Source: a bacterium (GTDB lineage: Bacteria; Patescibacteriota; Minisyncoccia; UBA6257; 2-01-FULL-56-20). Taken from it: DNA of 45,452 bases. Where the stretch lies: NCBI GenBank assembly GCA_027310625.1, contig DAIDAM010000005.1:1-45452 (forward strand), in the 5' to 3' direction. Within the stretch, counting starts at the first letter, position 1; every line of letters begins with the position of its first letter. The notes beneath the pieces are model-generated. The model ran no database searches, was not told where the DNA came from, and saw only the letters and a list, made by a program, of their open reading frames with translations. The translations under genes were made by a program, and so were the position numbers. Of this stretch, positions 27,449 to 36,458 are shown one piece after another.

Positions 27449-29329
27449 CTATTTTTTTATCCTGTTCCAATAATACCAGTTAAAAACGTCTTTCGCTATC
27501 GGCACGGCGTTCAAACTTCCCTGAACCGCATCTTCCACTAAAACAAGAACCGCGACGCGGCTTTCTTCCCGATTTCCGGGAACCGTGTATCCCACAAAGA
27601 ACGCGTTCGATTGCTCATTGCTCATGATTTGCGCGGTGCCCGTTTTACCTTCCACGGCAAAAGGCAGCTCGCCGAGCATGTTCACCCTGCTGCGTTCGGA
27701 AGTTGCAACGAGCCGCATGCCCTTTCTAACTTCTTTAATCTCCGGGCCAAGGTATGACAAGTCGGAGATTACTTTTATCCCGGCATCCTTATTCAGCGCG
27801 GGCCGGTAAATTTTTCCGCCGTTCCCGATTGCGGAGATGTAGCTCAAAAGCTGAATCGGCGTCAGAAGAAGATTTCCTTGACCGATGCTCACGTTATAAG
27901 TGTCGCCGAGAAGCCAGGGTTTCCCTTCTCTTTTTTCTTTCCATTCCGGCGACGGGAGAAATCCTTCCGCCTCACCGGGTAAATCAACGCCGGTTAAATT
28001 CCCGAGGTTGAATTTTTGCCACCACTCGCGGAGCCGCGTGATTCCGAGTCCGGTAGAATCGGGCCCGCCTCCTCCGACCTCATAAAAGTAAACGTTGCTC
28101 GACTGCGCGATGGCGTAGGCGAGATTTACGTAGCCCTGATACTGCCAGTCAAGATAGCGGGTGGGTTTCTCGGGGTCGTAGGGATTCGGAATATCTATGT
28201 AGCCCGGAGAAAATATTTCTTTTTCAGGCGTGATGACACCCTCCTTCAGCGCGGCAACCGCGACAAGCGGCTTTATTGTTGAACCGGGGTTGTAAAAACC
28301 GGAAACGCTCCGGTCAAAAAGAGGTTTATTGGGAGAATTGAGGATTGCCTGCTTTTCATTATTTCTTCCGGCGGAACTCAAAATGTTGTTGTCAAAAACC
28401 GGGAAGTTAATGAGGGCGAGTATCTCTCCGTTTTCGGGATTCATCGCAAGACCGACACCCTTCACGCGCCCCAGCGATAAAAACCCAGCCCTCATCCGCT
28501 CGTAAAAATATTTTTGGAAATCGGCGTCAATCGTGAGACGGAGGGAATTTCCTATGCGCGGCAAGGTCTCTTCTTTGTCGCCGAGCAGTTTTCCTCTCGC
28601 GTCCCTTTTTTGAACGACTTTGCCGTTTGTCCCGCGAAGCACGCTGTCGTAGTAAAGTTCCACGCCGCTCTTTCCTATTCTGTCTTCTTGCACAAGAAGA
28701 GGGCTGCTCTTGATTTCACTTGCGGAAACCATACCGGTGTACCCTATAACCGAAGAAAAAATTTGCCCGTCGCCGTAAACCCTCTTGAAACTGCTTTTTA
28801 TTTCAATTGACGGCAGGTTGAGTCCCTTCAGGCGGACAATTTCATTCTGCGCAAGGTCTTGATTCAAAAGAAAGTATTTGCCTTCATTTTCCAAATCGCC
28901 GGATTTCAAAAAATCAAGAATTGTTTCCGGCTGAATCCCGAGTATTTCTTCCACCGCATCCAGGGTTTTTCCTTGTAAGTCGGGATTTTTCAGAAATTCA
29001 TCGGTCTTCAAAAACGCGGAGAAGACCGGTTTATCTTCCGCCAGCACTTTTCCGTTCCTGTCATAGATCGTTCCCCGCGGGGCGACCATAACATTCACCA
29101 GGTTTTGATTGTCTTCGGCCCTCGCCTCGTAGCGATAGGACTGGAAAACCGAAAGAAAAACCATCCGCCCCGCCAAAACGAGCGTCGCCGCAAAAACCAG
29201 CAAAATAGCGAAGAAAACGGGTTTATTCTCAAGCCCCACTTCAACAAGTTCTATATTCTTGTCTTTCGTCCAATTCTCGCTAAGCGTATCTTCAACAATT
29301 ATTTCCTTTTTTCTTTTGAGGCGCGGCAT
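27449..29329 (-). CDS. mrdA: Penicillin-binding protein 2 (elongasome transpeptidase)
   Basis: 626 residues. A membrane anchor (about 36-58, FAILLVFAATLVLAGRMVFL), the class B dimerisation region (APRGTIYDRNGKVLAEDKP) and a transpeptidase domain with SxxK in YNPGSTIKPLVAVAAL, SxN in IAQSSNVYFYEVGG and KTG in VEGKTGTAQIMS. It cross-links peptidoglycan during elongation together with RodA, which is not in the window. It is last in the mreB-mreC-mreD-mrdA cluster; a 217-nt palindrome-rich gap separates it from mreD. Its stop codon falls in a TTTGCTA heptamer tract. Confidence 0.95.
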   Translation of the reverse strand: MPRLKRKKEIIVEDTLSENWTKDKNIELVEVGLENKPVFFAILLVFAATLVLAGRMVFLSVFQSYRYEARAEDNQNLVNVMVAPRGTIYDRNGKVLAEDKPVFSAFLKTDEFLKNPDLQGKTLDAVEEILGIQPETILDFLKSGDLENEGKYFLLNQDLAQNEIVRLKGLNLPSIEIKSSFKRVYGDGQIFSSVIGYTGMVSASEIKSSPLLVQEDRIGKSGVELYYDSVLRGTNGKVVQKRDARGKLLGDKEETLPRIGNSLRLTIDADFQKYFYERMRAGFLSLGRVKGVGLAMNPENGEILALINFPVFDNNILSSAGRNNEKQAILNSPNKPLFDRSVSGFYNPGSTIKPLVAVAALKEGVITPEKEIFSPGYIDIPNPYDPEKPTRYLDWQYQGYVNLAYAIAQSSNVYFYEVGGGGPDSTGLGITRLREWWQKFNLGNLTGVDLPGEAEGFLPSPEWKEKREGKPWLLGDTYNVSIGQGNLLLTPIQLLSYISAIGNGGKIYRPALNKDAGIKVISDLSYLGPEIKEVRKGMRLVATSERSRVNMLGELPFAVEGKTGTAQIMSNEQSNAFFVGYTVPGNREESRVAVLVLVEDAVQGSLNAVPIAKDVFNWYYWNRIKK

Positions 29330-29546
29330 TCCGGTTAGTAGAAATTCAACTTATCAATAATTATTTACGATACATTTGCAATTGCAATAAGCCGGCGGGT
29401 GAAAATCAGCCGCTATGCTATAGCATAGTGCTGTGCTTCAGCACGGCAATTGGATTTTTCCGCCAGAGGTGCCCATCTGCCGCCTGCCCGCCGGCAGAGC
29501 AGGGACGGGCAGGGACTTGCCTCAAACACGACACCACGCGGCATTT
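29330..29546. repeat. Palindrome cluster between mreD and mrdA
   Basis: CTATGCTATAGCATAG (29413-29428), GTGCTG-TGCTT-CAGCAC (29428-29444) and a CTGCCCGCCGGCAG-type GC-rich palindrome (about 29482-29497). There is no gene. It interrupts an otherwise tight operon. Confidence 0.85.
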
Positions 29547-29999
29547 TTAATGTTGATGGGTTTCATAGAGGCGATTAAGCGCGTGGAACATAAGGAAAAC
29601 AAAAAAAGCTGTAGCGGCCGCAATAAAGGAAAAAATCCTAAAATCGGAGACCAGCGCGCCGAAGTTCGTAAGGGAGTAAAAAACCGAAATGGAAAACAAT
29701 AAGGAAATAAGAACGTTCACATCGTTTCTCCAAGGGAAATATTTTTTAAAATACGCGATGAAGAGAGGCAGGAAAATTAAAAGAAGAATTTCAAAGTTGG
29801 GGACCGGACGCCAACCCAAGAAAAATGCCGAAGCAACGGAAAGAGCGGCAACCTCAAGAAGGTTAAGATAAAAAGCGGAAACTATAAGAACGCCGACAAC
29901 AAATTCCGGCGACCATCCAGCCGCAACTCTCCAGTTAACCTGGAGGAAAAGCGCGATTAAAAGAATAAGAAAAAAAATTATAAGTTTATTCGTTTTCAT
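29547..29999 (-). CDS. mreD: Rod shape-determining protein MreD
   Basis: 150 residues, almost wholly hydrophobic, with about five membrane segments (LIIFFLILLIALFLQVNW, FVVGVLIVSAFYLNLLEV, ILLLIFLPLFIAYF, VLISLLFSISVFYSL, FSFIAAATAFFVFLMFHAL). Low sequence conservation is normal for MreD; the identification rests on topology and its position directly after mreC (6-nt gap) and before mrdA. Confidence 0.8.
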   Translation of the reverse strand: MKTNKLIIFFLILLIALFLQVNWRVAAGWSPEFVVGVLIVSAFYLNLLEVAALSVASAFFLGWRPVPNFEILLLIFLPLFIAYFKKYFPWRNDVNVLISLLFSISVFYSLTNFGALVSDFRIFSFIAAATAFFVFLMFHALNRLYETHQH

Positions 30000-30005
30000 A
30001 ATTCG

Positions 30006-30704
30006 TCATTTTTTCGGTTCATAAGCGGTGTCTATGAAAACTGTTATTAAATCGTTGACATTATAAGTAGTGTCCAAATCCGCCTCCATGAAAAATCCGT
30101 CCGACGAGAGCCGCAGGTTTTTGACTTTCCCAATCGTTAACCCAAAGGGAAAGTCGCGACTTGCCGAGTATACCGCGTCGCCTTCCGCAACTTTCGAGTC
30201 CTTGGGCATCAGCGAGAGGAAGGGCGTATTGCCTCCTTTCAAAAGCGAATTAACGCCGCTTTCGCCTACCCTTGCGGACATTTGAAATCTCGAGTCAAAA
30301 ATCGTTTCCACTAAGGAATTGTTCCTTAAAACTTCCTCAACTTTTCCGACAAGAATTTTATAGCCGGAGGAAGCGGAATAAATGAAAACTGGCTGGCCGA
30401 TTTTTACGCCGTTTTCGCCGCCGATGTTGACCAAAAGCTCGTTTTTAAAATTGAAGGGGTAATTGGAATAAACGGACGCGGGAAGAAGATTCTCCTGACG
30501 GGGAGCCGCCGGCTTCAGCGAGCGAAGCTTTGCGAGCTCCGTTTTCAGCGAATCGTTTTCAAGAACCGTGTTTTTGTAATCCCCATTTGGGCTCGCTCCT
30601 GGGGCAAGAAAAGCCCTGAACTTCCACCCGAGAGAGGGACTGAAAAAAATCAAAAAAAGGACGGCGAGCAGGAAAAGAATAAGCAGGTTTTCTTTTCTTC
30701 TCAT
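30006..30704 (-). CDS. mreC: Rod shape-determining protein MreC
   Basis: 232 residues. N-terminal membrane segment (LILFLLAVLFLIFFSPSL), a short coiled-coil (ENDSLKTELAKLRSL) and the double beta-barrel region with NIGGENGVKIGQPVFIYS, GKVEEVLRNNSLVETIFDS and VYSASRDFPFGLTIGKV. MreC links MreB filaments to PBP2 in the periplasm. It starts 23 nt after the mreB stop in the same operon. Confidence 0.93.
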   Translation of the reverse strand: MRRKENLLILFLLAVLFLIFFSPSLGWKFRAFLAPGASPNGDYKNTVLENDSLKTELAKLRSLKPAAPRQENLLPASVYSNYPFNFKNELLVNIGGENGVKIGQPVFIYSASSGYKILVGKVEEVLRNNSLVETIFDSRFQMSARVGESGVNSLLKGGNTPFLSLMPKDSKVAEGDAVYSASRDFPFGLTIGKVKNLRLSSDGFFMEADLDTTYNVNDLITVFIDTAYEPKK

Positions 30705-30727
30705 TCTTATTCTCCAAACTCTTTCGG

Positions 30728-31774
30728 TCAGAGCACAACCTCAACGGGCTTCAACGAAGCTGAAAGAAAACGCTTGTAGTGGTCGAAATTTTCCGCAGTG
30801 AGACCGAGGCCGCGGACTACGGCCGTCAAGGGATTGTCAGTTACGGTCGTTGCAATTCCCGTCTCGCTTTCTATCAGCCGGTCCATGCCGCGAAGAAGCG
30901 CGCCGCCGCCGGAAACGTAAATCCCCTGCTTGAGCATGTCGCCGACGAGCTCCGGCGGAGCAAGTTCTATCATCTCCTTTATGGAGTCGGTTATGGAACG
31001 AAGCGATTTGCCGAGGGCGGCGCGGATGTGACTGTTCTTTACGATTACCTCCTTCGGCAATCCGGTTGAAAGGTCCATTCCGCGAACCGCGACGTCCAGT
31101 CTTTCATCAAGGGGAACGGCCGAGCCGGCGGCAATCTTTGCGTATTCCGCCGTCGGTTCTCCCACGGCGAGCTTAAACTCGTCGCGCATGAACTTCATTA
31201 TGTCGTCATTGAATTTGTCGCCGGCGACTTTGAGTGTTTTATAAATCACCGTCCCGCCCATTGAAATCACCGCTATATCGGTCGTTCCCCCTCCTATGTC
31301 AACGACCATGCTCGCTGTCGGCTCCTCCACGGGCAAACCTATGCCGAGGGCAACCGCCATCGGGGCTCCCATAAGATGAACTTTCGCGCATCCCGCCTGC
31401 GTCGCGGCGTCCTCAACCGATTTCCTTTCCACCTCCGTAAGGTCGTCGGGAACGGCAAGAACCGCGCGCCTCACGCCGCCGAAAGACCTTCTGCCGTTCA
31501 AACGCTTCAGAAACTGCCTCAAAAGCTCTTGCGTCATGTCGAAATCGGAAATGACGCCGTTGACGAGCGGACGTATCACGCTTATGTGCTCCGGCGTCCG
31601 CCCGATCATTTTTTTCGCTTTCTCACCCACCGCAAGAATCTCCATTGTTTTATTGTTAATCGCCGCCACCGTCGGTTCGTTCAAAACAAGCCCCCTGTTC
31701 TTCTGGTAAACGAGAGAATTTGCCGTGCCGAGGTCTATCCCAACTTCTTTCAAAAAATCGTCAAAGATGGACAT
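30728..31774 (-). CDS. mreB: Rod shape-determining protein MreB
   Basis: 348 residues of the actin fold: phosphate-1 loop VGIDLGTANSLVY, SVIRPLVNGVISDFDM, VDIGGGTTDIAVISMGG (phosphate 2) and the C-terminal GIYVSGGGALLRGMDRLI. MreB polymers guide lateral wall growth. It is first in the cell-shape operon. Upstream, a TTAGACA/TCAGACA heptamer tract (31786-31815) fills the gap to proS. Confidence 0.96.
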   Translation of the reverse strand: MSIFDDFLKEVGIDLGTANSLVYQKNRGLVLNEPTVAAINNKTMEILAVGEKAKKMIGRTPEHISVIRPLVNGVISDFDMTQELLRQFLKRLNGRRSFGGVRRAVLAVPDDLTEVERKSVEDAATQAGCAKVHLMGAPMAVALGIGLPVEEPTASMVVDIGGGTTDIAVISMGGTVIYKTLKVAGDKFNDDIMKFMRDEFKLAVGEPTAEYAKIAAGSAVPLDERLDVAVRGMDLSTGLPKEVIVKNSHIRAALGKSLRSITDSIKEMIELAPPELVGDMLKQGIYVSGGGALLRGMDRLIESETGIATTVTDNPLTAVVRGLGLTAENFDHYKRFLSASLKPVEVVL

Positions 31775-31785
31775 TTGTTTAGAAA

Positions 31786-31815
31786 TTAGACATCAGACAT
31801 CAGTCATTAGACATT
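31786..31815. repeat. Heptamer tract between mreB and proS
   Basis: TTAGACA-TCAGACA-TCAGTCA-TTAGACA, period 7. Its reverse complement resembles the TCTGATG/TCTGACA tract in the 16S intron (1542-1576). It runs into the proS stop region. Confidence 0.88.
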
Positions 31816-33041
31816 AATTTCATAAATTCATTCTTGTTCATTAATTTCACTTTATCTTCCGTTCGCCTTTTCACCTCCACCTTCTCGTCTGTTTTTTCAC
31901 TCACGACAGCCCGGAAAGGAAGCCCTATCATATCCGCTTCCACCAGCTTCTCGCCCGGCGAAACATTCCTGTCGTCGTAGAGTACTTCAACATTCCTTTT
32001 TTGTAAATCATTGTAAAGGTCTTTTGCCGAAACGTTTCCGAGCGCGAGAAGGTGAACCTTAAACGGCGCGATTGTCTCCGGCCAGGCAATTCCGTTTTCG
32101 TCGTGATAAACCTCGACGGCGGCGGCCATCAAACGGCTGACACCGATGCCGTAAGAACCCATAACGACAAATTTTTTATTCCCTTCCTTGTCCAAAAAAG
32201 TCAAATCGAATGCTTCCGCATATCTCGTGCCGAGCGGAAAAATGTTGCCGACCTCGATGGATTTTTTTTCGGATACCTTGGCGCCGCATTTCGGACACTT
32301 TATATTTGTGTCTCCGCCTTTGGCGGACAATTTCGAGACCTCTTTATTCTCGGCGTAAAGGCAGGAATCGCAGGCGAAAATTGTGTCCTCGCCCACTTCC
32401 GCCGCCACCTGGAATTCGTGCGTGTTGCTGATGGTAAAGTCGCCGCCGGCGGCGAGCGTGTAATAGGTTTTCAAGCCGCACCTTTCAAAAACTTTCCGGT
32501 AGGCGTCGGCGACTTTGCCGTAGTAATCGTACATATCCTTTTCGTCGGCGTGAAAGCTGTACAAATCCTTCATTAAAAACTCCCGCCCGCGGAGCAGTCC
32601 CGATTTGGCGCGCGGCTCGTGGCGGAATTTCGTCTGAATTTGATAAGCGGCAAAGGGCAAATCGCGGTAGGAATTCACGTATTTCCTGGCGATTTCGGCG
32701 ATTACCTCTTCGTGCGTCCAGCTGATGTTGAACGACGGCTCTTTCTCGCCTCCGCTGATTACTTTGAAAACGACATCCACGTCCCAGCGGTTGGTGGCTT
32801 TGAGATAGCGTTTGTCGTGGAGCGCCGACATTAAAACCTCCTGGCCGCCGATAGCGTCCATTTCCTCCCTGATGATTTCGGAAATTTTTTTAATCACGCG
32901 CCAGCCGAGCGGCAGATAGGAATAAACGCCGGCGGAATTTTTGTAAACGAATCCTCCTCTCTCCAAAAGACGCGCGTTCGGCGCTTCCTCGTCCTTCGGA
33001 AATTTTCTTTCTACCTTCGTGAAAAGTTTTGACTGGAGCAT
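31800..33041 (-). CDS. proS: Prolyl-tRNA synthetase (compact form)
   Basis: 413 residues against about 570 in E. coli. Motif 1 region LPLGWRVIKKISEIIREEMD, motif 2 TKFRHEPRAKSGLLRGREF, motif 3 VMGSYGIGVSRLMAAAVE and a C-terminal anticodon-binding domain (NVEVLYDDRNVSPGEKLVEA). The editing (INS) domain is reduced to a short segment with a CDSCLYAENK and IKCPKCGAK pair that may bind zinc, so misacylated Ala-tRNA-Pro is unlikely to be edited in cis. It is upstream of mreB on the same strand. Confidence 0.94.
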   Translation of the reverse strand: MLQSKLFTKVERKFPKDEEAPNARLLERGGFVYKNSAGVYSYLPLGWRVIKKISEIIREEMDAIGGQEVLMSALHDKRYLKATNRWDVDVVFKVISGGEKEPSFNISWTHEEVIAEIARKYVNSYRDLPFAAYQIQTKFRHEPRAKSGLLRGREFLMKDLYSFHADEKDMYDYYGKVADAYRKVFERCGLKTYYTLAAGGDFTISNTHEFQVAAEVGEDTIFACDSCLYAENKEVSKLSAKGGDTNIKCPKCGAKVSEKKSIEVGNIFPLGTRYAEAFDLTFLDKEGNKKFVVMGSYGIGVSRLMAAAVEVYHDENGIAWPETIAPFKVHLLALGNVSAKDLYNDLQKRNVEVLYDDRNVSPGEKLVEADMIGLPFRAVVSEKTDEKVEVKRRTEDKVKLMNKNEFMKLMSND

Positions 33042-33045
33042 CGAA

Positions 33046-33135
33046 AATCGAATAATGAATTATGAATAACGAATAATGGATCTAATAATTTTCTTGTAAA
33101 TCCCAGAATTCATAATTCTTTATTCATCATTCACG
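33046..33135. repeat. Pair of inverted heptamer tracts upstream of proS
   Basis: ATCGAAT-AATGAAT-TATGAAT-AACGAAT-AATGGAT (33046-33081) and, inverted, AGAATTC-ATAATTC-TTTATTC-ATCATTC (33103-33131). Both keep a period of 7, and together they form a diffuse inverted repeat. Confidence 0.88.
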
Positions 33136-33173
33136 GCATTATTGCCCCAGTTTAGCACCGGCGAGAGATTATG

Positions 33174-33208
33174 GCAAAGAAAAAGACCTCCCGCTGGGGG
33201 CAGGAGGT
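33174..33208 (-). terminator. Intrinsic terminator of the gene at 33246-33632
   Basis: ACCTCC (33186-33191) pairs with GGAGGT (33203-33208), with further CG pairing inside; on the minus strand it is followed by CTTTTTCTTT. Confidence 0.85.
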
Positions 33209-33245
33209 TCTCCGAAAATGGAGGCAGTGACGCGCTGGAACAGCT

Positions 33246-33632
33246 TCAGGCGGCGTCGGGCTGACCGCCGCTCTCCAGGTACGCGGACCAGGAATTCATA
33301 CGCATCTGCCCTGCGAGCATCTCCACAAACCTCCAGAGCAGGCACCTGGATTCCTCGGCGTTCCTTGAAAACGATTTCATCTCCTGCGACGCTTCGTCCG
33401 CCAGCCGACTGACGAAGACGTTCTCGGAAATGCCGTTCCCGAGCGGGCGGCAGTACTGGCCGCCGCTCCTTGCGAGAACAGGCGTGAAAAGGTCATGGAT
33501 GACGAGGATTATCAACCTTTTCACATCATCCTCGTGGCTCACAACAGAGCGGATTCTTTTTTCCACTTTGTTGAGCAGTCCGAGACAGAACTGCCTCTGC
33601 TCCTTATCCGTTTCCACTATGTCAATCTGCAT
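33246..33632 (-). CDS. Hypothetical protein, helical
   Basis: 128 residues starting MQIDIVETDKEQRQFCLGLL. Predominantly helical with charged surfaces (KVEKRIRSVVSHEDDVKRLI, LADEASQEMKSFSRNAEESR); no membrane segment or motif is recognised. A purine-rich AAAGAGG shortly before the ATG can serve as a ribosome binding site, and a strong terminator follows, so it is a single-gene unit. Function unknown. Confidence 0.65.
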   Translation of the reverse strand: MQIDIVETDKEQRQFCLGLLNKVEKRIRSVVSHEDDVKRLIILVIHDLFTPVLARSGGQYCRPLGNGISENVFVSRLADEASQEMKSFSRNAEESRCLLWRFVEMLAGQMRMNSWSAYLESGGQPDAA

Positions 33633-33703
33633 ACAGAACCTCTTTCAAGGGCACCGAAAGCTCGGTGAAAAAATCATAATCCGAAGACACCCGCCGCGTC
33701 AAT

Positions 33704-34756
33704 TCAGGAGAATCTTGAGAGGAAGAACAGCGCCAAACCGAGCGCGCTCGAGACCGCCGATACAATCCAAAAGCGCATCGTCACCTGCGATTCCGGCCAG
33801 CCGAGCGCTTCAAAGTGATGATGTATCGGCGTGGAAAGAAAAACTTTTCTTCCGAGGAATTTTTTGCTCGCGAGCTGGATTATCACTGAAAGCGACTCCA
33901 GAACGAAAATAAGGACAAAAAACGGAAGGAAAAGCGCCGTGTTCGTAAGCATGGAAATGACGCCGATGGTGATGCCGAGCGACATTGAACCCGTGTCGCC
34001 CATAAAAAACTTTGCCGGATAAATGTTGAACCAAAGAAAAGCAAGGAGCGCTCCGATCATCACGCCGCCGAAAGCGGCAAGGTCGTAGCGCCCGAGGACA
34101 AAGGCGACGGTCGTCAGTGACACGAAAGCGAAAAGCGACACTCCGCCCAAAAGCCCGTCCAAGCCGTCGGTCTCGTTCGCTGAAAACGCGCTGGCGACGA
34201 TGATGAACATAAAAATGGGAATGTACCACGGCCCGATGGCGACATTGCCGACAAACGGAATGTAAAGGACGTCCCAGCCGAGGCGGAAGTAAAACCACCA
34301 GGCGCCGATTGACGCGAGTATAAGATAAAGGACAATTTTGTATCTTACTTTCAGCCCCCCGCCGGACGCGCCGCCGATTCCCAAGGCGCCGAGCCAGTCG
34401 TCAACAAGCCCGAAGAAAGCGGCGAGAAAAAGAAACGCGAGTGGGAGATATGTTTCGGCGCGGCTGACGAAATTGAAATAATCCCATCTGCCGTCAAAAA
34501 AAGCGGACAAAACAAGAAAGACGAAAGCGATAATGAGCGCCGTTCCCCAGATAATCACGCCGCCCGCCGTGGGCGTGCCGGCTTTCTTCTCATGGAATTT
34601 ATGGAAGACCGGAGTATTGTCCTTTTCCCTTATTTGCTTTCGGACATGATGTTTTTTTATAAACCCGTACCACAAGGGCGTGATAAGCAGCGCCGCCATG
34701 AAAGAAATCGCCGTAAGCGTCATCACGCGTATGGATTCAAAAATCACCGTGTTCAT
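33704..34756 (-). CDS. mraY: Phospho-N-acetylmuramoyl-pentapeptide transferase
   Basis: 350 residues with about ten membrane helices. KKAGTPTAGGVIIW, the Asp pair in FFGLVDDWLGALG, SANETDGLDGLLGG and the C-terminal TPIHHHFEALGWPESQV are signature MraY motifs. It makes lipid I from UDP-MurNAc-pentapeptide and undecaprenyl phosphate. A small insertion with GIGGASGGGLKVRYK follows the DDW motif. One base separates it from the upstream S11 homologue, so the two are cotranscribed. Confidence 0.96.
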   Translation of the reverse strand: MNTVIFESIRVMTLTAISFMAALLITPLWYGFIKKHHVRKQIREKDNTPVFHKFHEKKAGTPTAGGVIIWGTALIIAFVFLVLSAFFDGRWDYFNFVSRAETYLPLAFLFLAAFFGLVDDWLGALGIGGASGGGLKVRYKIVLYLILASIGAWWFYFRLGWDVLYIPFVGNVAIGPWYIPIFMFIIVASAFSANETDGLDGLLGGVSLFAFVSLTTVAFVLGRYDLAAFGGVMIGALLAFLWFNIYPAKFFMGDTGSMSLGITIGVISMLTNTALFLPFFVLIFVLESLSVIIQLASKKFLGRKVFLSTPIHHHFEALGWPESQVTMRFWIVSAVSSALGLALFFLSRFS

Positions 34757-34757
34757 T

Positions 34758-35771
34758 TTATTTGTAATTGTTGCCGAACCAGTCCATAAGCTTTTCCGTT
34801 TCGCCGAATCCGTCGCTACTGCCTAAAATTATAACCAAAACAGGTCTGCCTCTGTAAGAAAAAATTGAGAGGATGTTCGCGCCTCCGTCGTCCGCAGAGC
34901 CGGCCTTGCCGCCGACGAACCCGGAAGTTCCGGCAAAGGAGTTCGCGTTTGAAAGAAGTTTGATTTTCTTCGAATTCAGTTCGGTCACGTAAACGCTTTT
35001 CTTTTTGGTCGTCTCAAATATTTTCGGATAATTGAGATATATGTTGAAGGCGAGTTTTTCCAAATCAAGAACGGTGGACTGGGTTCCGGCTGATAGTCCC
35101 GCCGGGTCGGAGAAATTTGTGGAATACATTCCGAACTCCTTCGCGGTCGCATTCATTTCCGCCACAAAATCGGATTTGCCGTAAGCGTTCGCTATCGCTT
35201 CCGCCGCGCCGGCTTTCGAACCCATGAGCATCGCGGCAACGGCATCGCCGAGGGAATAGGTCTCGCCGGAAGGAAACGTTATTTTGAGCGCGGGGTCGTT
35301 TTTTTTCGCGGCAACTACGGCGGCCATAAGCTCCGCAATTGAGGAAACAGGCCAGCGAAAAGCGTCGTTTTCCTCAAAATAATTGCGTCCGGTTTTCAGG
35401 TCGGCGACTGCGGCAAAATTTCCGCTTATCTGCGGCGCTTGTTCGCCTCCGACTTTTTGAAAAGCGTCAATAAACGACAGCAAATCGGGTTTGAGCAGGG
35501 CTCCGTTTTCAAAAATGTTGCCGTAATTCCCTTTTCCGGATTGCTCGCCGTAACTTGCGTCAATTTTCGTTTCTCCCGTCTCGGAATTGTCCGTTATCAC
35601 GGCGGGCTTTGCCTCCGCCACGGGTTTCTGTTCCAGCCCGTAACTAAACTTTTCGTAAAAGGAAGATACCTCGCCATTTTCTTTGCCGTTGCCTGTTTTG
35701 CCGAAGCCGCTTCCGACAATCGCGAGCGCAACGGCCAGAAAAACGAAAAAAATCTTGTTGTATGAATTCAT
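34758..35771 (-). CDS. S11-type D,D-carboxypeptidase homologue with degenerate active site
   Basis: 337 residues. N-terminal signal or anchor (IFFVFLAVALAIVGSG), then a polar linker and a DacA-like domain: FRWPVSSIAELMAAVVA, LGDAVAAMLMGSKAGAAEAIA, FGMYSTNFSDPAGLS and FVGGKAGSADDGGANILSIF. The fold order is that of S11 peptidases, but SxxK reads S-I-A-E, SxN reads S-K-A and KTG reads K-A-G. The protein is therefore probably not an active D-Ala-D-Ala carboxypeptidase and may bind wall or a partner. It is coupled to mraY. Confidence 0.85.
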   Translation of the reverse strand: MNSYNKIFFVFLAVALAIVGSGFGKTGNGKENGEVSSFYEKFSYGLEQKPVAEAKPAVITDNSETGETKIDASYGEQSGKGNYGNIFENGALLKPDLLSFIDAFQKVGGEQAPQISGNFAAVADLKTGRNYFEENDAFRWPVSSIAELMAAVVAAKKNDPALKITFPSGETYSLGDAVAAMLMGSKAGAAEAIANAYGKSDFVAEMNATAKEFGMYSTNFSDPAGLSAGTQSTVLDLEKLAFNIYLNYPKIFETTKKKSVYVTELNSKKIKLLSNANSFAGTSGFVGGKAGSADDGGANILSIFSYRGRPVLVIILGSSDGFGETEKLMDWFGNNYK

Positions 35772-35900
35772 CCTGTTAGAAACAGGTCGCCCTGGGCGAC
35801 CGTAAACTTGCCGCTTCTGCGGTTATACGACTTTCTTTGCAAAATTATGAAGAATCTTCCTGAAATCATAGTTGCGGTGTTTCTAGCAGGATTCATTTCC

Positions 35901-36458
35901 TTACTGGACTATTTCGCTATCAGCTTTTTCGGAAATTGAAAGAGAGGCGCGCAGTTTTTCATAATCGGGAAGTTCTTCTTTTCCCTTCACTCCCATATGC
36001 CTGAAAAATTCGAAAGTCGGCTTGTAAAGGAAGGATTGCAGATGATTGGTGTCGGAAAATCTTTCAACGAGACCGCGAATCATGAGATTTCTTATCGTGA
36101 AAGAAGAATTTACGCCCCGCCGGTAATCTATCTCCGCGCGGGAAACAGGACCAAGATAAGCGATTATCGCCATCACCTCCAAGCTCGCGGGCGTAAGGTC
36201 GTCGCTCAATTCCTCTTTCACGAAACTCCCAAGAATTTTTGAAAACTGCGGCTTGGTGACAAGCTGAATTTTCTCGTCGTCGCGAACGAGCGCAAGCCCC
36301 CTGCTTTTCTCCGAAAGCCGTTTATCAAACTCATCAAGAAGCCCGCCAAGCTCGTCTTTCTTCAAATCGAGCATTTTTTCCGCCTTTTTATGCGAGAGCG
36401 GCTCCCCGTTTATAAAAAGGAGCGCCTCCAGTTCGGCAAGCTTTTGTTCGATGTTCAT
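35901..36458 (-). CDS. scpB: Segregation and condensation protein B
   Basis: 185 residues. LAELEALLFINGEPLSHKK, LTPASLEVMAIIAYLGPVSR and FTIRNLMIRGLVER follow the two winged-helix domains of ScpB, which with ScpA bridges SMC heads in chromosome organisation. It lies downstream of scpA, separated by a 96-nt gap filled with a 10-nt-word inverted element. Confidence 0.92.
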   Translation of the reverse strand: MNIEQKLAELEALLFINGEPLSHKKAEKMLDLKKDELGGLLDEFDKRLSEKSRGLALVRDDEKIQLVTKPQFSKILGSFVKEELSDDLTPASLEVMAIIAYLGPVSRAEIDYRRGVNSSFTIRNLMIRGLVERFSDTNHLQSFLYKPTFEFFRHMGVKGKEELPDYEKLRASLSISEKADSEIVQ

